This document shows positions 34,231 through 42,557 of a stretch of DNA of 64,000 bases, piece by piece. Each line of letters begins with the position of its first letter. The stretch's first letter is position 1. The translations under genes were made by a program, and so were the position numbers. The DNA is taken from contig NZ_JQLQ01000002.1 of NCBI RefSeq assembly GCF_000744285.1, forward strand, positions 248,001 to 312,000, in the 5' to 3' direction. Under the pieces are notes generated by a model, which saw only the letters and a list, made by a program, of their open reading frames with translations, ran no database searches and had not been told where the DNA came from. The DNA is from Carnobacterium pleistocenium FTR1. Lineage in GTDB: Bacteria; Bacillota; Bacilli; Lactobacillales; Carnobacteriaceae.

Positions 34231-34250
34231 AAGCATAATGCTTTTTTTTA
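34231..34250 (+). terminator. Weak hairpin with T run after the FabK-like gene
   Basis: AAGCA-TAA-TGCTT followed by eight T. The stem is only five base pairs, so it may reduce rather than stop transcription into the CoA-transferase gene. Confidence 0.35.
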
Positions 34251-34291
34251 AAAATACATGTTAATTAAATCACAAATAGGAGCTGACCATT

Positions 34292-35881
34292 ATGACAAAA
34301 GTAATTACAGCAGCGGAAGCTGCAAAATTAATTAAAGACAATAGCACGGTAGCAGTAACGGGTTTTGGGATGTCATGTGTAAATGAAGAGATGTTGATAG
34401 CTATCGAAAATCGGTTTAAAGAGGAAGCACAACCAAAAAGTTTAACCGTTATGCATGCAAGTGCAGTTGGAGATCGTAGAACAAAAGGGATGAGCCACAT
34501 GGCACATGAGGGATTAATCAAACGGTGGATTGGTGGAATCGTAAATGCTTCTCCTCAAATTAGCGATTTGATCATGGAAAATAAATGTGAAGCCTATAAT
34601 TTACCTCAAGGAGTCATTGCGCAATTATACCGCGAAATAGCTGCCAAACGTCCTGGATTATTTACAAAAGTAGGTATGCGTACTTTTGTAGATCCTCGCT
34701 TAGAAGGAGGGAAGATATCGGACTGTACAACTGAGGAGTTAGTAGAATTAGTTGAAATTGCAGGAGATGAATGGTTATTTTATAAAAGCTTTCCTGTTGA
34801 CGTTGGTTTAATCAGAGGGACCGTTGCAGACGAAAAAGGCAATCTTACATTAGAAAAAGAAGGTCTGCATATGGAAGTATTGCCTGTTGCTCAAGCCGCT
34901 AAAAACTCAGGAGGAATCGTGATTGCTCAAGTGGAATCACTAGCTGCTGCAGGCACATTGAATCCTAAAGATGTAAGAGTTCCAGGTATATTGGTTGACT
35001 ATATTGTCGTTTCACAACCTGAAAATCATTTTCAAACAGAGAATACACAATACGAACCAGCTTTTTCAGGTCAAATAAAAGTTCCACTAGATTCTGTTGC
35101 TCCTTTAAAATTAAATGAACGAAAAATAATCGCTCGACGTGCGGCTGCTGAACTGGTGCCAGAAACCATTTTGAATCTAGGAGTAGGTATTCCTGTAAAC
35201 GTAGCAACAGTAGCTGCAGAAGAAGGAGTTAGCGACCAGTTGAATTTAACAACAGAAGCCGGATCAGTCGGAGGTGTTCCTGCCGGACTAAAAGATTTTG
35301 GGCATGCTTATAATAGTGAGGCAATCGTTGATCATCATTCTCAATTTGATTTTTATGATGGTGGCGGCTTAGATTTATCCGTTTTAGGATTAGCTCAAAC
35401 TGACCAATTTGGAAATGTGAATGTGTCAAAATTTAGTGGTCGGGTAGCAGGTTGTGGTGGGTTTATCAATATTTCTCAAGCCGCTAAAAAATTAGTTTTT
35501 GCAGGTACCTTCACAGCAGGTGGTTTAAAAGAAGAAGTGAAAGAGGGTAAATTAATAATAGTACAAGAAGGTCGCGTAAAGAAATTCTTGAAAAATGTCG
35601 AACAAATTACCTTTAGTGGACAATATGCATCAAGTACTGACCAAGAAGTTATATACGTAACGGAACGTGCGGTATTTGATTTACAAGATGGAATGTTGCG
35701 TTTAATTGAAATAGCACCAGGAATCGATTTAGAACAAGATATTTTAGCACAAATGGACTTCACTCCTTTAATTGCAAACAACTTAAAAGAAATGGATAAA
35801 ACTATGTTTGAAGAAAAATGGGGCGGATTAAAAGATATTATCTTAGCTAATACAGAAAAGGAGCTATTACTTCATGTCTAA
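34292..35881 (+). CDS. Acyl-CoA:carboxylate CoA-transferase, fused alpha-beta (YdiF/propionate CoA-transferase type)
   Basis: A 529-residue class I CoA-transferase with both halves fused. The alpha half begins MTKVITAAEAAKLIKDNSTV and contains AVTGFGMSC; the beta half starts near residue 275 (ERKIIARRAAAELVP) with NLGVGIPVNVA, and the catalytic Glu lies in TTEAGSVGGVP at about residue 322. It would move CoA between acetyl-CoA or another acyl-CoA and a short carboxylate. With the adjacent OFA transporter it probably activates an imported acid. Its end overlaps the transporter start by eight bases. Confidence 0.9.
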   Translation: MTKVITAAEAAKLIKDNSTVAVTGFGMSCVNEEMLIAIENRFKEEAQPKSLTVMHASAVGDRRTKGMSHMAHEGLIKRWIGGIVNASPQISDLIMENKCEAYNLPQGVIAQLYREIAAKRPGLFTKVGMRTFVDPRLEGGKISDCTTEELVELVEIAGDEWLFYKSFPVDVGLIRGTVADEKGNLTLEKEGLHMEVLPVAQAAKNSGGIVIAQVESLAAAGTLNPKDVRVPGILVDYIVVSQPENHFQTENTQYEPAFSGQIKVPLDSVAPLKLNERKIIARRAAAELVPETILNLGVGIPVNVATVAAEEGVSDQLNLTTEAGSVGGVPAGLKDFGHAYNSEAIVDHHSQFDFYDGGGLDLSVLGLAQTDQFGNVNVSKFSGRVAGCGGFINISQAAKKLVFAGTFTAGGLKEEVKEGKLIIVQEGRVKKFLKNVEQITFSGQYASSTDQEVIYVTERAVFDLQDGMLRLIEIAPGIDLEQDILAQMDFTPLIANNLKEMDKTMFEEKWGGLKDIILANTEKELLLHV

Positions 35882-37109
35882 AGTACCAAATCGGTGGGTA
35901 GTCTTAGTTAGTTCAATGGGAATTTTAATGTGTACAGGTGCCATCTATGCATTTAGTGTTTTAGCAGGACCATTATCTGAAGCAAATGGTTGGACAATGG
36001 GAGAAGTAATGACAGCCTTTGCTATCAATGCGGCTTTAGGACCGATCCCTATGGTTCTTGGGGGGTTTTTAACTGATAAAGGTTGGTCTAAATGGAGCAT
36101 TATGGTTGGAGTGGTATTATTTGGAGCTGGATTTGCTTTAACAGGTACAGCAACTAGTTTATTCCAATTGTATCTTTACTATGGTGTGTTGGCCGGATTC
36201 GGACAAGGATTTGCTTATTCTGGTTGTTTAAGCAATACCATTCGTTTTTTCCCTGACAAAAAAGGGTTGGCTTCTGGGTTGATCACTGCCGGAATGGGAG
36301 GCGCAGCTATCATAGCAGCTCCTATTGCTAATCAATTGATTCAAAGTAGAGGTGTAGGAACAGCGTTTGTTTGGATGGGAACAGCTTATATTCTGATTGG
36401 ATTTATGTGTAGTTTGTTTATTAAAGTTGCACCAAAAGAAAGTATGCTAAGTAAGGCGGCAGTGAAAAAAAATACGGTCTTGCCATTGAAAAACAGCAGT
36501 AAAAACTGGAAAGAAATGATTCAATCGACCAATTTTTATCTGATTATCTTGATGTTTGCAACCGGAGCTTTTTCTGGTCTAATGATTGCCTCTAATGCAG
36601 CGGCTATTGGTCAATCTACCTTTGGTTTAACCGCAGCAACAGCCGCATTTTATGTCAGCCTTTATTCACTAAGCAATACATTAGGTCGGGTCGTCTGGGG
36701 AACTATCTCTGATAAACTAGGACAGTCTAATACTATTACTATTATATACAGTATCATTGCACTAATGTTTGTTGTTTTAATTCTCTTTCAAACGACTCTG
36801 GGATTTGCCATTGGGATTATTGGACTAGGATTATGCTTCGGTGGTGTTATGGGAGTATTTCCATCACTGGTCATGGATAACTTTGGACCTAAGTACCAAG
36901 GCGTCAACTATGGTATTGTGTTTATCGGATATTCAACGGCAGCCTTTGTTGCCCCAAAAGTATCTGCAGCTATTTCAGTTTCTAATAATGGTGACTATAC
37001 TAAAGCCTTTTATGTAGCAATTGTTGTTGTCATCGTTGGTTTAGTGTTAAATACTCTTTATAAAAGGAAAACTGCTAGTGTCAGAATACCTCAAAAATTA
37101 GTTGATTGA
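35874..37109 (+). CDS. MFS transporter, oxalate/formate antiporter (OFA) family
   Basis: A 411-residue membrane protein with 12 predicted hydrophobic segments. The family-type N-terminus is WVVLVSSMGILMCTGAIYAFSV, and GRVVWGTISDKLG is the MFS loop motif. OFA members exchange or co-transport small carboxylates (oxalate, formate, lactate, pyruvate). The eight-base overlap with the CoA-transferase gene, with GGAG inside the upstream gene, shows linked translation, so its substrate is probably the acid that the CoA-transferase activates. Which acid is not evident. Confidence 0.87.
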   Translation: MSKVPNRWVVLVSSMGILMCTGAIYAFSVLAGPLSEANGWTMGEVMTAFAINAALGPIPMVLGGFLTDKGWSKWSIMVGVVLFGAGFALTGTATSLFQLYLYYGVLAGFGQGFAYSGCLSNTIRFFPDKKGLASGLITAGMGGAAIIAAPIANQLIQSRGVGTAFVWMGTAYILIGFMCSLFIKVAPKESMLSKAAVKKNTVLPLKNSSKNWKEMIQSTNFYLIILMFATGAFSGLMIASNAAAIGQSTFGLTAATAAFYVSLYSLSNTLGRVVWGTISDKLGQSNTITIIYSIIALMFVVLILFQTTLGFAIGIIGLGLCFGGVMGVFPSLVMDNFGPKYQGVNYGIVFIGYSTAAFVAPKVSAAISVSNNGDYTKAFYVAIVVVIVGLVLNTLYKRKTASVRIPQKLVD

Positions 37110-37226
37110 AAAAGAGGTATAACTCAAAAATCTAAGAGTTTTATATAAGAAGAAAAAGTTATGAAATAATGGATAAAATTAAAGCTTTTTTATAATTGCT
37201 ACACCTTGTCTTCTATTAATTATGTG

Positions 37227-37259
37227 AGACATTTCCGTTTTTGGGGAATGTCTTTTTTT
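37227..37259 (+). terminator. Terminator after the OFA transporter
   Basis: AGACATTTCC pairs with GGAATGTCT, followed by seven T. Confidence 0.85.
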
Positions 37260-37321
37260 GTTGCATTTACAACAAAAATAATATAAAATAAAAATTATTA
37301 AGGATGAAAAGAGGGAACGAA

Positions 37322-37774
37322 ATGGTAGATATTCTTCGTGATATTGGTGTCATTGCAAGGTCGTTAGACTCTATTGCCAATATAGAATTTAAAGAACTTA
37401 ATCTTACAAGAGGTCAATACCTCTATTTGGTAAGAATTAAAGAGAATCCAGGAATTATCCCGGAAAATTTGAGCGAAATCATAAAAGTGGATCGTACGAC
37501 TGTATCAAGAGCTATTCAAAAACTTGAACGAAATGAATTGATTGAAAAAAGAGCTGATTCAGTGAATAAAAAAATTAAAAGACTATTTACTACGGCTAAA
37601 GGTGATGAGTTAGCGAGATACATTGTGAAAGAAAATAACTATTCTAATAAAGTAGCTTTAAAAGACTTATCGGATGAGGAAGTCGAAAATTTTTCTCGGA
37701 TTTTAAACAAAATAAAACAAAACACTGAATGTGATTGGGATTATGTGAAAAAAGGAAATAAGCGAAACTATTAA
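37322..37774 (+). CDS. MarR family transcriptional regulator
   Basis: A 150-residue winged-helix regulator. The recognition helix lies in VDRTTVSRAIQKLERNELI (about residues 55-75), followed by the wing containing KKIKRLF and C-terminal dimerisation helices. An ATG at 37304 is in frame, but GAGGG at 37309-37313 fits the ATG at 37322. The acetyltransferase gene follows after 14 bases, so the pair is probably one operon and the regulator may control it. The signal is unknown. Confidence 0.87.
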   Translation: MVDILRDIGVIARSLDSIANIEFKELNLTRGQYLYLVRIKENPGIIPENLSEIIKVDRTTVSRAIQKLERNELIEKRADSVNKKIKRLFTTAKGDELARYIVKENNYSNKVALKDLSDEEVENFSRILNKIKQNTECDWDYVKKGNKRNY

Positions 37775-37788
37775 AGGAGACTGTTGAT

Positions 37789-38301
37789 ATGGAATTAAAA
37801 AAATGCGCCTTAGAGGATTTAGAATTGCTTCAAAAAATCAGTATTGAATTGTTTACTGATACATTTAAGGATCAAAATACGGAGGAAGATCTAAAAAATT
37901 ATTTAGAGAATGCCTACAATAGGGAGCAACTCAAAAAGGAACTCACAAACAAAAATTCTGTTTTTTTCTTTCTATTAGACAACAAAGTAATAGTGGGTTA
38001 TTTAAAATTAAACATAGGCAATGCACAAACAGAAGATATTGCTGAAAATGCTTTGGAAATTGAAAGAATCTATATTCGAAGCAATCGTAAAAGAAAAGGG
38101 TATGGGACAAGTTTGATAGAAAAAACTGAACAGTTTGCACGTGATGAGAATAAAGAAATGATTTGGCTAGGTGTTTGGGAAAAAAATCTAAGTGCTATGG
38201 CATTTTATAAAAATAAGGGGTTTGTTCATACAAGTTCGCATTCGTTTTTCATGGGAGATGACGAACAAACGGATTGGATCATGACTAAGAAAATTTACTA
38301 G
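37789..38301 (+). CDS. GNAT family N-acetyltransferase
   Basis: A 170-residue acetyltransferase. The acetyl-CoA-binding segment is YIRSNRKRKGYGTSLIEK (the R/Q-x-x-G-x-G/A core is RKGYGT), and NLSAMAFYKNKGFVHTSS near the C-terminus is the GNAT motif B region. It is related to the broad group of PaiA/YkkB-like small-molecule or protein acetyltransferases; no substrate can be assigned. AAAGGAGA precedes the ATG, and it is probably co-transcribed with the MarR gene. Confidence 0.85.
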   Translation: MELKKCALEDLELLQKISIELFTDTFKDQNTEEDLKNYLENAYNREQLKKELTNKNSVFFFLLDNKVIVGYLKLNIGNAQTEDIAENALEIERIYIRSNRKRKGYGTSLIEKTEQFARDENKEMIWLGVWEKNLSAMAFYKNKGFVHTSSHSFFMGDDEQTDWIMTKKIY

Positions 38302-38500
38302 TGATGCTAGTGATTAGTTTTTTCTAACTAAAGTCATTTTATCCTTCAATTAGTTTAGTTCAAGCATGTTTATTCGTTAGCTATCTATCTCATACTGCCT
38401 AGTTGCATAATAATGATTCAGGAGAATAATTGTACAGGTTAAAAAGTGCATCAATTGAGTATTGTTAGAAACCCCTAGTTTAAAATAAAGCTAGACAAAT
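38302..38500. other. Intergenic region between GNAT and flavin reductase genes
   Basis: No ORF with coding character on either strand. The right part of the gap (38501-38747) holds a minus-strand hairpin and a short coding-like remnant listed separately. Confidence 0.3.
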
Positions 38501-38572
38501 AAAAAAAGCCATTCGTGGTACACTCAACCTGTATTTCTGACTAAAGAAGACAGAGCAGTGATCACGAATGAC
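38501..38572 (-). terminator. Probable terminator for the flavin reductase transcript
   Basis: On the minus strand CATTCGTG and CACGAATG arms enclose about 45 bases and are followed by GCTTTTTTT. It lies about 180 bases after the flavin reductase stop. Confidence 0.5.
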
Positions 38573-38661
38573 TTGTACATGTTACGATTGATGAGCTAGT
38601 GATGATAGAATCATACTTACTACTAGCAAAATATCTCAGTTGCCCAAATAGCCATTTATTT

Positions 38662-38747
38662 AAACTGAATTCGAATACCCTTTGCACTGTCATCAACTTC
38701 CGTAGATTGTAAAATTAAGTTAGATAAAAAATAATGATTCGATTTTT
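38662..38747 (-). pseudogene. Short C-terminal coding remnant of unknown gene
   Basis: Directly after the flavin reductase stop, an open minus-strand frame encodes about 30 residues including STEVDDSAKGIRIQFK and then a TAA. It has the look of a protein C-terminus but no start or body; the parent gene was not recognised. Confidence 0.3.
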
Positions 38748-39314
38748 CTAGAACCCATAACTTTCTTCTTGTTCCTCGATAATTTTTTTGTAAGCTCTAG
38801 CTAATATGAAAGTATCTTCTATTAATTTTTCAATTCTAAAAGTAATGGCATCATTAGCAATTGTTCCTTGTGCAAAGTCAATTTCTTCGATAAATACATA
38901 ATTAGGCACAATAATGGCTTTCATATAGCCTAAAATAGGTTTTAAGTGCTGTTCTGCAATGAGATAATGTTTTTGAGATCCAGCCGTTATTAAAATGCCG
39001 ACCGTTTTATATAAAAAGGCATTTTGTGGAAGTAAATCGAAAACATTCTTTAAAGAGGCAGGAATAGAAGCTTGGAAAATAGGACTGCCCATAAATATTA
39101 CATCTGCATCCATCAACTGTTGAATGACATAGTTCGTATCACCTGTATAATCAAGGAAATTTCTGCCGTCACTGAAAATTACCTCATAGTCTTTTAAATC
39201 AATTAAAGTGACGTCATTTCCAGGATAGTTTTCTTCAATAATGTGCTTTGCGGCATCCATTGTAATCCTTGTTTTTGTTCCAATGTTAGAACCTGACAAT
39301 AAAACAACTTTCAT
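38748..39314 (-). CDS. NADPH-dependent FMN reductase family protein
   Basis: A 188-residue flavodoxin-fold reductase. VLLSGSNIGTKTRITMDAA is the FMN phosphate loop, and FMGSPIFQASIPASLKNVFDL is the conserved second flavin-binding region of SsuE/YwqN-type reductases. It follows the LLM flavin-dependent oxidoreductase after 15 bases, so it probably supplies reduced FMN to that enzyme, as in two-component monooxygenases. AAAGGAGG precedes the ATG. Gene order LLM enzyme then reductase, with a divergent HxlR regulator, supports this. Confidence 0.87.
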   Translation of the reverse strand: MKVVLLSGSNIGTKTRITMDAAKHIIEENYPGNDVTLIDLKDYEVIFSDGRNFLDYTGDTNYVIQQLMDADVIFMGSPIFQASIPASLKNVFDLLPQNAFLYKTVGILITAGSQKHYLIAEQHLKPILGYMKAIIVPNYVFIEEIDFAQGTIANDAITFRIEKLIEDTFILARAYKKIIEEQEESYGF

Positions 39315-39329
39315 GAGTGTTTTCCTCCT

Positions 39330-40397
39330 TTATTCAGCTGTGTATTTCCGAATTGCGGGAAGTATTTCACTTCCGATAATCTCAATATTTTTCTGAATTT
39401 TATCAAATGGCACACCACCAAAATCGATTTGTGCAATATAGCGTTGCTGCCCAAACATTTCATGTTGGTACAACAACTTTTCAATAATCTGCTGAGCACT
39501 TCCAACATTAATGATACTGGTCTTATCTTGTGAATGGGCAAAAGCTTGCTTGGGAAATCCTTGGCCATTCGTTTTTTTCATACCTTCATTGATATGTGGA
39601 TAATATTCTTTAAGTGCTTGCTGCGATGTATCAGCAACATAAAAAAATCCGGCGGTCGCTACAGGTAATGTTGTGGAATCATATCCTTGTGATTTTGCAG
39701 CTTCACGATAAACATCTAGTGCACGTTTAAAGACAATTGCGGGACCACCTAGATGAGCTTGGTACATTGGAACACCAGCAAAACCAGCTTTCTCTGCACT
39801 TTCAAGAGAACCCCCAACAGCACGCCAAATAGGTAAGTGGCCTTTTAAAGGACGAGGGAGTACATGGGCATTTTTTAGGGGCGCACGAAATTTTCCTTCC
39901 CAATTCACAACTTCTTCGCGATTTATTTTTAAGAGAAGTTCAAACTTTTCTTCAAATAATTCTTCATAATCTTTTAAATCATAACCAAGCAAATCAAATA
40001 AACCAATTCGAGAAGCGCGTCCACCAACTATTTCCATTCTTCCATTCGAAATTAGGTCAATCGTTGAGAAATCTTCATAGATACGAACAGGATCTGAAGT
40101 GCTAACGATTGTAGCACCACTAGATATTTTTATTTTTTCTGTAGCCTGAGCAATAGCAGATAAAATAATTCCATGTGCTTGTGATACGAAGTTATCTTGA
40201 TGGCTCTCTCCAAGAGTGAAGACATCCAATCCTGCTTGTTCAGCTAATTTAGCTGTTTCTATAATTTCATCAATACGCTGCTTTGCAGAGATTTGTTTAT
40301 TAGTGTGGGGATTAATCAAATGATCACCAAGAGAGTATAATCCAAATTCCATTCCTTTTTTTTTGTCAAATTTGGGAATGATATTATTTTTTTTCAT
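39330..40397 (-). CDS. LLM class flavin-dependent oxidoreductase
   Basis: A 355-residue bacterial-luciferase-like TIM-barrel enzyme that would use FMNH2 supplied by the adjacent reductase. FGLYSLGDHLINP at the N-terminus, FTLGESHQDNF, SSGATIVSTSDPVRIYEDF and NGRMEIVGGRAS around residues 60-130 are family hallmarks, and LPIWRAVGGS follows in the middle of the chain. Family members oxidise alkanesulfonates, aldehydes or other small molecules; this one is of the unassigned type often named FMN-dependent oxidoreductase. AGAAAGAAGGAT precedes the ATG. Likely controlled by the divergent HxlR regulator. Confidence 0.87.
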   Translation of the reverse strand: MKKNNIIPKFDKKKGMEFGLYSLGDHLINPHTNKQISAKQRIDEIIETAKLAEQAGLDVFTLGESHQDNFVSQAHGIILSAIAQATEKIKISSGATIVSTSDPVRIYEDFSTIDLISNGRMEIVGGRASRIGLFDLLGYDLKDYEELFEEKFELLLKINREEVVNWEGKFRAPLKNAHVLPRPLKGHLPIWRAVGGSLESAEKAGFAGVPMYQAHLGGPAIVFKRALDVYREAAKSQGYDSTTLPVATAGFFYVADTSQQALKEYYPHINEGMKKTNGQGFPKQAFAHSQDKTSIINVGSAQQIIEKLLYQHEMFGQQRYIAQIDFGGVPFDKIQKNIEIIGSEILPAIRKYTAE

Positions 40398-40462
40398 TCA
40401 TAATCCTTCTTTCTATTGAATGTATCTTCTTGACTATAGTATACTGACGCAGTGATTTAAAA

Positions 40463-40496
40463 GGAAGTAGGTACTATTAAGTGGTATAGTATCCTA
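40463..40496. promoter_or_regulatory. Shared 13-mer and inverted repeat, probable HxlR operator
   Basis: GGAAGTAGGTACT (40463-40475) recurs exactly at 42290-42302 in the OpuC-type divergent region. It overlaps a TACTAT / ATAGTA inverted repeat with an eight-base centre. The position between the LLM and HxlR genes suits an operator for both. Confidence 0.5.
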
Positions 40497-40530
40497 AAAT
40501 ATACTTAGGTAGATAAAGGTGGAGAATTGA

Positions 40531-40863
40531 GTGGAAGATCAAGTACAGAATTATTGTCAAATTAGTACATCATTAGAAATACTAGTTGGCAAATGGAAAC
40601 CGGTAATCTTACTTAATTTATTATCAGTAGATTATCTCCGTTTCAGTGAATTGAAAAGAAAAATCCCCGATATAACGCAAAAGATGCTAACAAAGCAACT
40701 TCGAGAATTGGAAAAAGAGGAAATTATTTATAGAAAAGTGTATCCGGAAGTGCCTCCAAAAGTAGAATACGGCATGACTTCTTACGGGAGAACTTTAGAA
40801 CCTATTCTGAATGATATGCATGAATGGGGATCAAGGCACCAACTACGAACAAAAAATAAATAA
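40531..40863 (+). CDS. HxlR family transcriptional regulator
   Basis: A 110-residue winged-helix regulator. The N-terminal YCQISTSLEILVGKWKPVIL with a Cys at residue 9 is the HxlR signature; that Cys serves redox or electrophile sensing in relatives such as YodB, HypR and QorR. FSELKRKIPDITQKMLTKQL is the recognition region. The start is GTG at 40531 with GGTGGAG upstream. It is divergent from the LLM/flavin-reductase pair, a layout common for electrophile-responsive oxidoreductases, so thiol-based control is a reasonable inference. Confidence 0.87.
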   Translation: MEDQVQNYCQISTSLEILVGKWKPVILLNLLSVDYLRFSELKRKIPDITQKMLTKQLRELEKEEIIYRKVYPEVPPKVEYGMTSYGRTLEPILNDMHEWGSRHQLRTKNK

Positions 40864-41220
40864 AAATCAAATTATTTTAAATTGCTCCTTGAAAAAGGTT
40901 AATATCACAAGAACTGAATAATGTATAGAAATCAATAAAAATAGCTGCCGATAAGCATGATTTTCTTTACGTAATAAAAGATTAATAGATAGAATTTCGT
41001 TTTAGATTAGTAGATGAGTCATTGAAAGAAACGAAAATATTTAATAAATTACATGAAGCTATAGAAGGCATTAGCTAAAAATTCTTAACGGAAAATTTCT
41101 GCAAGATAGAAAAATATGGCATTATCAATTGAAAAGCATATGCAATTGGGTCTTCGAAAAGTGGAGTAGTCTTTAAGTCCAACCATTCATTCAATGAGTG
41201 ATAGGGGAACAAATTACATT
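40864..41220. other. Intergenic region with a short coding-like fragment
   Basis: The plus-strand frame 40989-41078 encodes about 30 residues with VDESLKETKIFNKLHEAI before a TAA, like the amphipathic end of a protein, but has no start signal. The rest shows no gene, repeat or RNA signature. Confidence 0.3.
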
Positions 41221-41264
41221 AAAAAAAATCATTTAAGAAATAACATTTCTTAAATGATTTTTTT
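41221..41264. terminator. Bidirectional terminator between HxlR and OpuC-type genes
   Basis: AAAAATCATTTAAGAAA pairs with TTTCTTAAATGATTTTT around ATAACA (six bases), with A and T runs at the ends. Confidence 0.9.
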
Positions 41265-41352
41265 GTAGATTTTAACAAATTAATATTTAATTTGTCTTAA
41301 TGAGAAAAACTTGAAATGGTTGTCATATCTTCACTATTTTAATAAAGCTTTC

Positions 41353-42237
41353 TTAATTTAATGAATCAAAGTAATCTTGTGCTACTTGTTGATAGTCTTC
41401 TCCATCAATATCGACTTTAGCATTTAATTCAATAACCGTTTCTGTATCTAAATTCTCATTAATACCGTTGATAATGGTCTCAATTTCAGGATATGTTTCT
41501 AGAATATCTTGTCGAACAACAGGTACAAGATTGTATGGTGGCCAGAAATTTTTGTCGTCTTCTAAAATAGTAAATTCTTCGGTATTAGATAGTTGGCCTT
41601 CTGTGGTGTAAGCGGGAGTTGCATCAGCTTCATCGCTGTTTAGAACTTGGTATTTCAAACTATTATCATAAACGGTTGTTGATAGGAAGTCGAACTCCCC
41701 ATAGACTTGTGCTAAACCAGGTAAGCCATCTTCGCGTTGATCAAATTCACCTTGAGAAGCAAAACGAATTTGATCTGCATTCTCTTGTAGATCACTTATT
41801 GTTTTAATACCATATTCTTCTGATACACTCGTCTTTATTGCAATTCCAGCAGAATCATTTGCTTCCGCATAGTCAAGTGTAGTTAGAATACCATCTTCTT
41901 CATAACTTTCACGAATTGTTTCTGCAACAGCATCAGGATCGGTTTGCAAAGGCAATTCAAAAATAGTTAATAAAGATGTTCCAGTATATTCTGGATAAAG
42001 ATCTACTTCCCCGTTTTCAATAGATTGAGGAATTACTGAACTTGCAATGTTGGGTATTCTTTCAACTTCAAGATCTTGATCTTCTAATGCTAAAGCATAA
42101 ATTTCACTTACTACTAAGCTTTCAGTAAAATCTTTTGAACCGATTTTTATCGCTTCGCTTGATGAAGTAGAAGAACAACCTACTAAAACTAATCCAATTA
42201 CTGCTGTGAAAAAACCTGTCATTATTCTCTTTTTCAT
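41353..42237 (-). CDS. Glycine betaine/carnitine/choline-type ABC substrate-binding lipoprotein
   Basis: A 294-residue OpuCC/OsmF-type binding lipoprotein. The signal peptide ends in LVGC with the lipidated Cys at residue 21; IKIGSKDFTESLVVSEIYALAL opens the mature domain, and VDLYPEYTGTSL is the conserved ligand-pocket segment. GGGGAG seven bases upstream supports the ATG at 42237 over the frame start at 42252. It is encoded divergently from its permease and ATPase genes rather than inside the operon, which is unusual. The ligand could be an osmolyte, but an amino-acid derivative is also possible. Confidence 0.87.
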   Translation of the reverse strand: MKKRIMTGFFTAVIGLVLVGCSSTSSSEAIKIGSKDFTESLVVSEIYALALEDQDLEVERIPNIASSVIPQSIENGEVDLYPEYTGTSLLTIFELPLQTDPDAVAETIRESYEEDGILTTLDYAEANDSAGIAIKTSVSEEYGIKTISDLQENADQIRFASQGEFDQREDGLPGLAQVYGEFDFLSTTVYDNSLKYQVLNSDEADATPAYTTEGQLSNTEEFTILEDDKNFWPPYNLVPVVRQDILETYPEIETIINGINENLDTETVIELNAKVDIDGEDYQQVAQDYFDSLN

Positions 42238-42289
42238 AATTACACTCCCCACTTTCTTAATTCTATTATATCGTGATAAATAGTTATTG

Positions 42290-42356
42290 GGAAGTAGGTA
42301 CTCTTTTGCAGGTTAGTTACCTTTAGGTAACTATCTGATAAAAAGGTGCCTACTTC
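42290..42356. promoter_or_regulatory. Nested inverted repeats with the shared 13-mer
   Basis: GGAAGTAGGTACT (42290-42302) is repeated in inverted, slightly altered form as GGTGCCTACTTC (ending near 42356). Between them lies a second palindrome AGTTACCTTTAGGTAACT. The region separates the binding-protein gene from the permease operon and probably controls both. Confidence 0.55.
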
Positions 42357-42557
42357 TTTATTCTTTTAAAAAATTTATAATAGATAGTGAGTGAGAGGTT
42401 TTAAAAATAGATTCTCTAGAAATTATTTTTCCAGTAATCAATCATCCACTAAAACTTGCGATTTTAAAATTTTTGTAAGAAAATGAAGATAGAAACATTT
42501 CTTTTAACAAGTTTATTTATTGGTCAAAAATGCATCAGTTTTATGGGGGAATATAGT

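Noticed and set aside
40989-41078. 30-codon plus-strand frame downstream of the HxlR gene
   Set aside because: No start signal, too short and not recognised; kept only as a note in the intergenic entry.
42483-42557. ATG at 42483 or 42543 as start of the first OpuC-type permease
   Set aside because: Neither has a Shine-Dalgarno sequence, whereas TTG at 42558 follows GGGGGA at seven bases and gives the family length. The choice is not certain.
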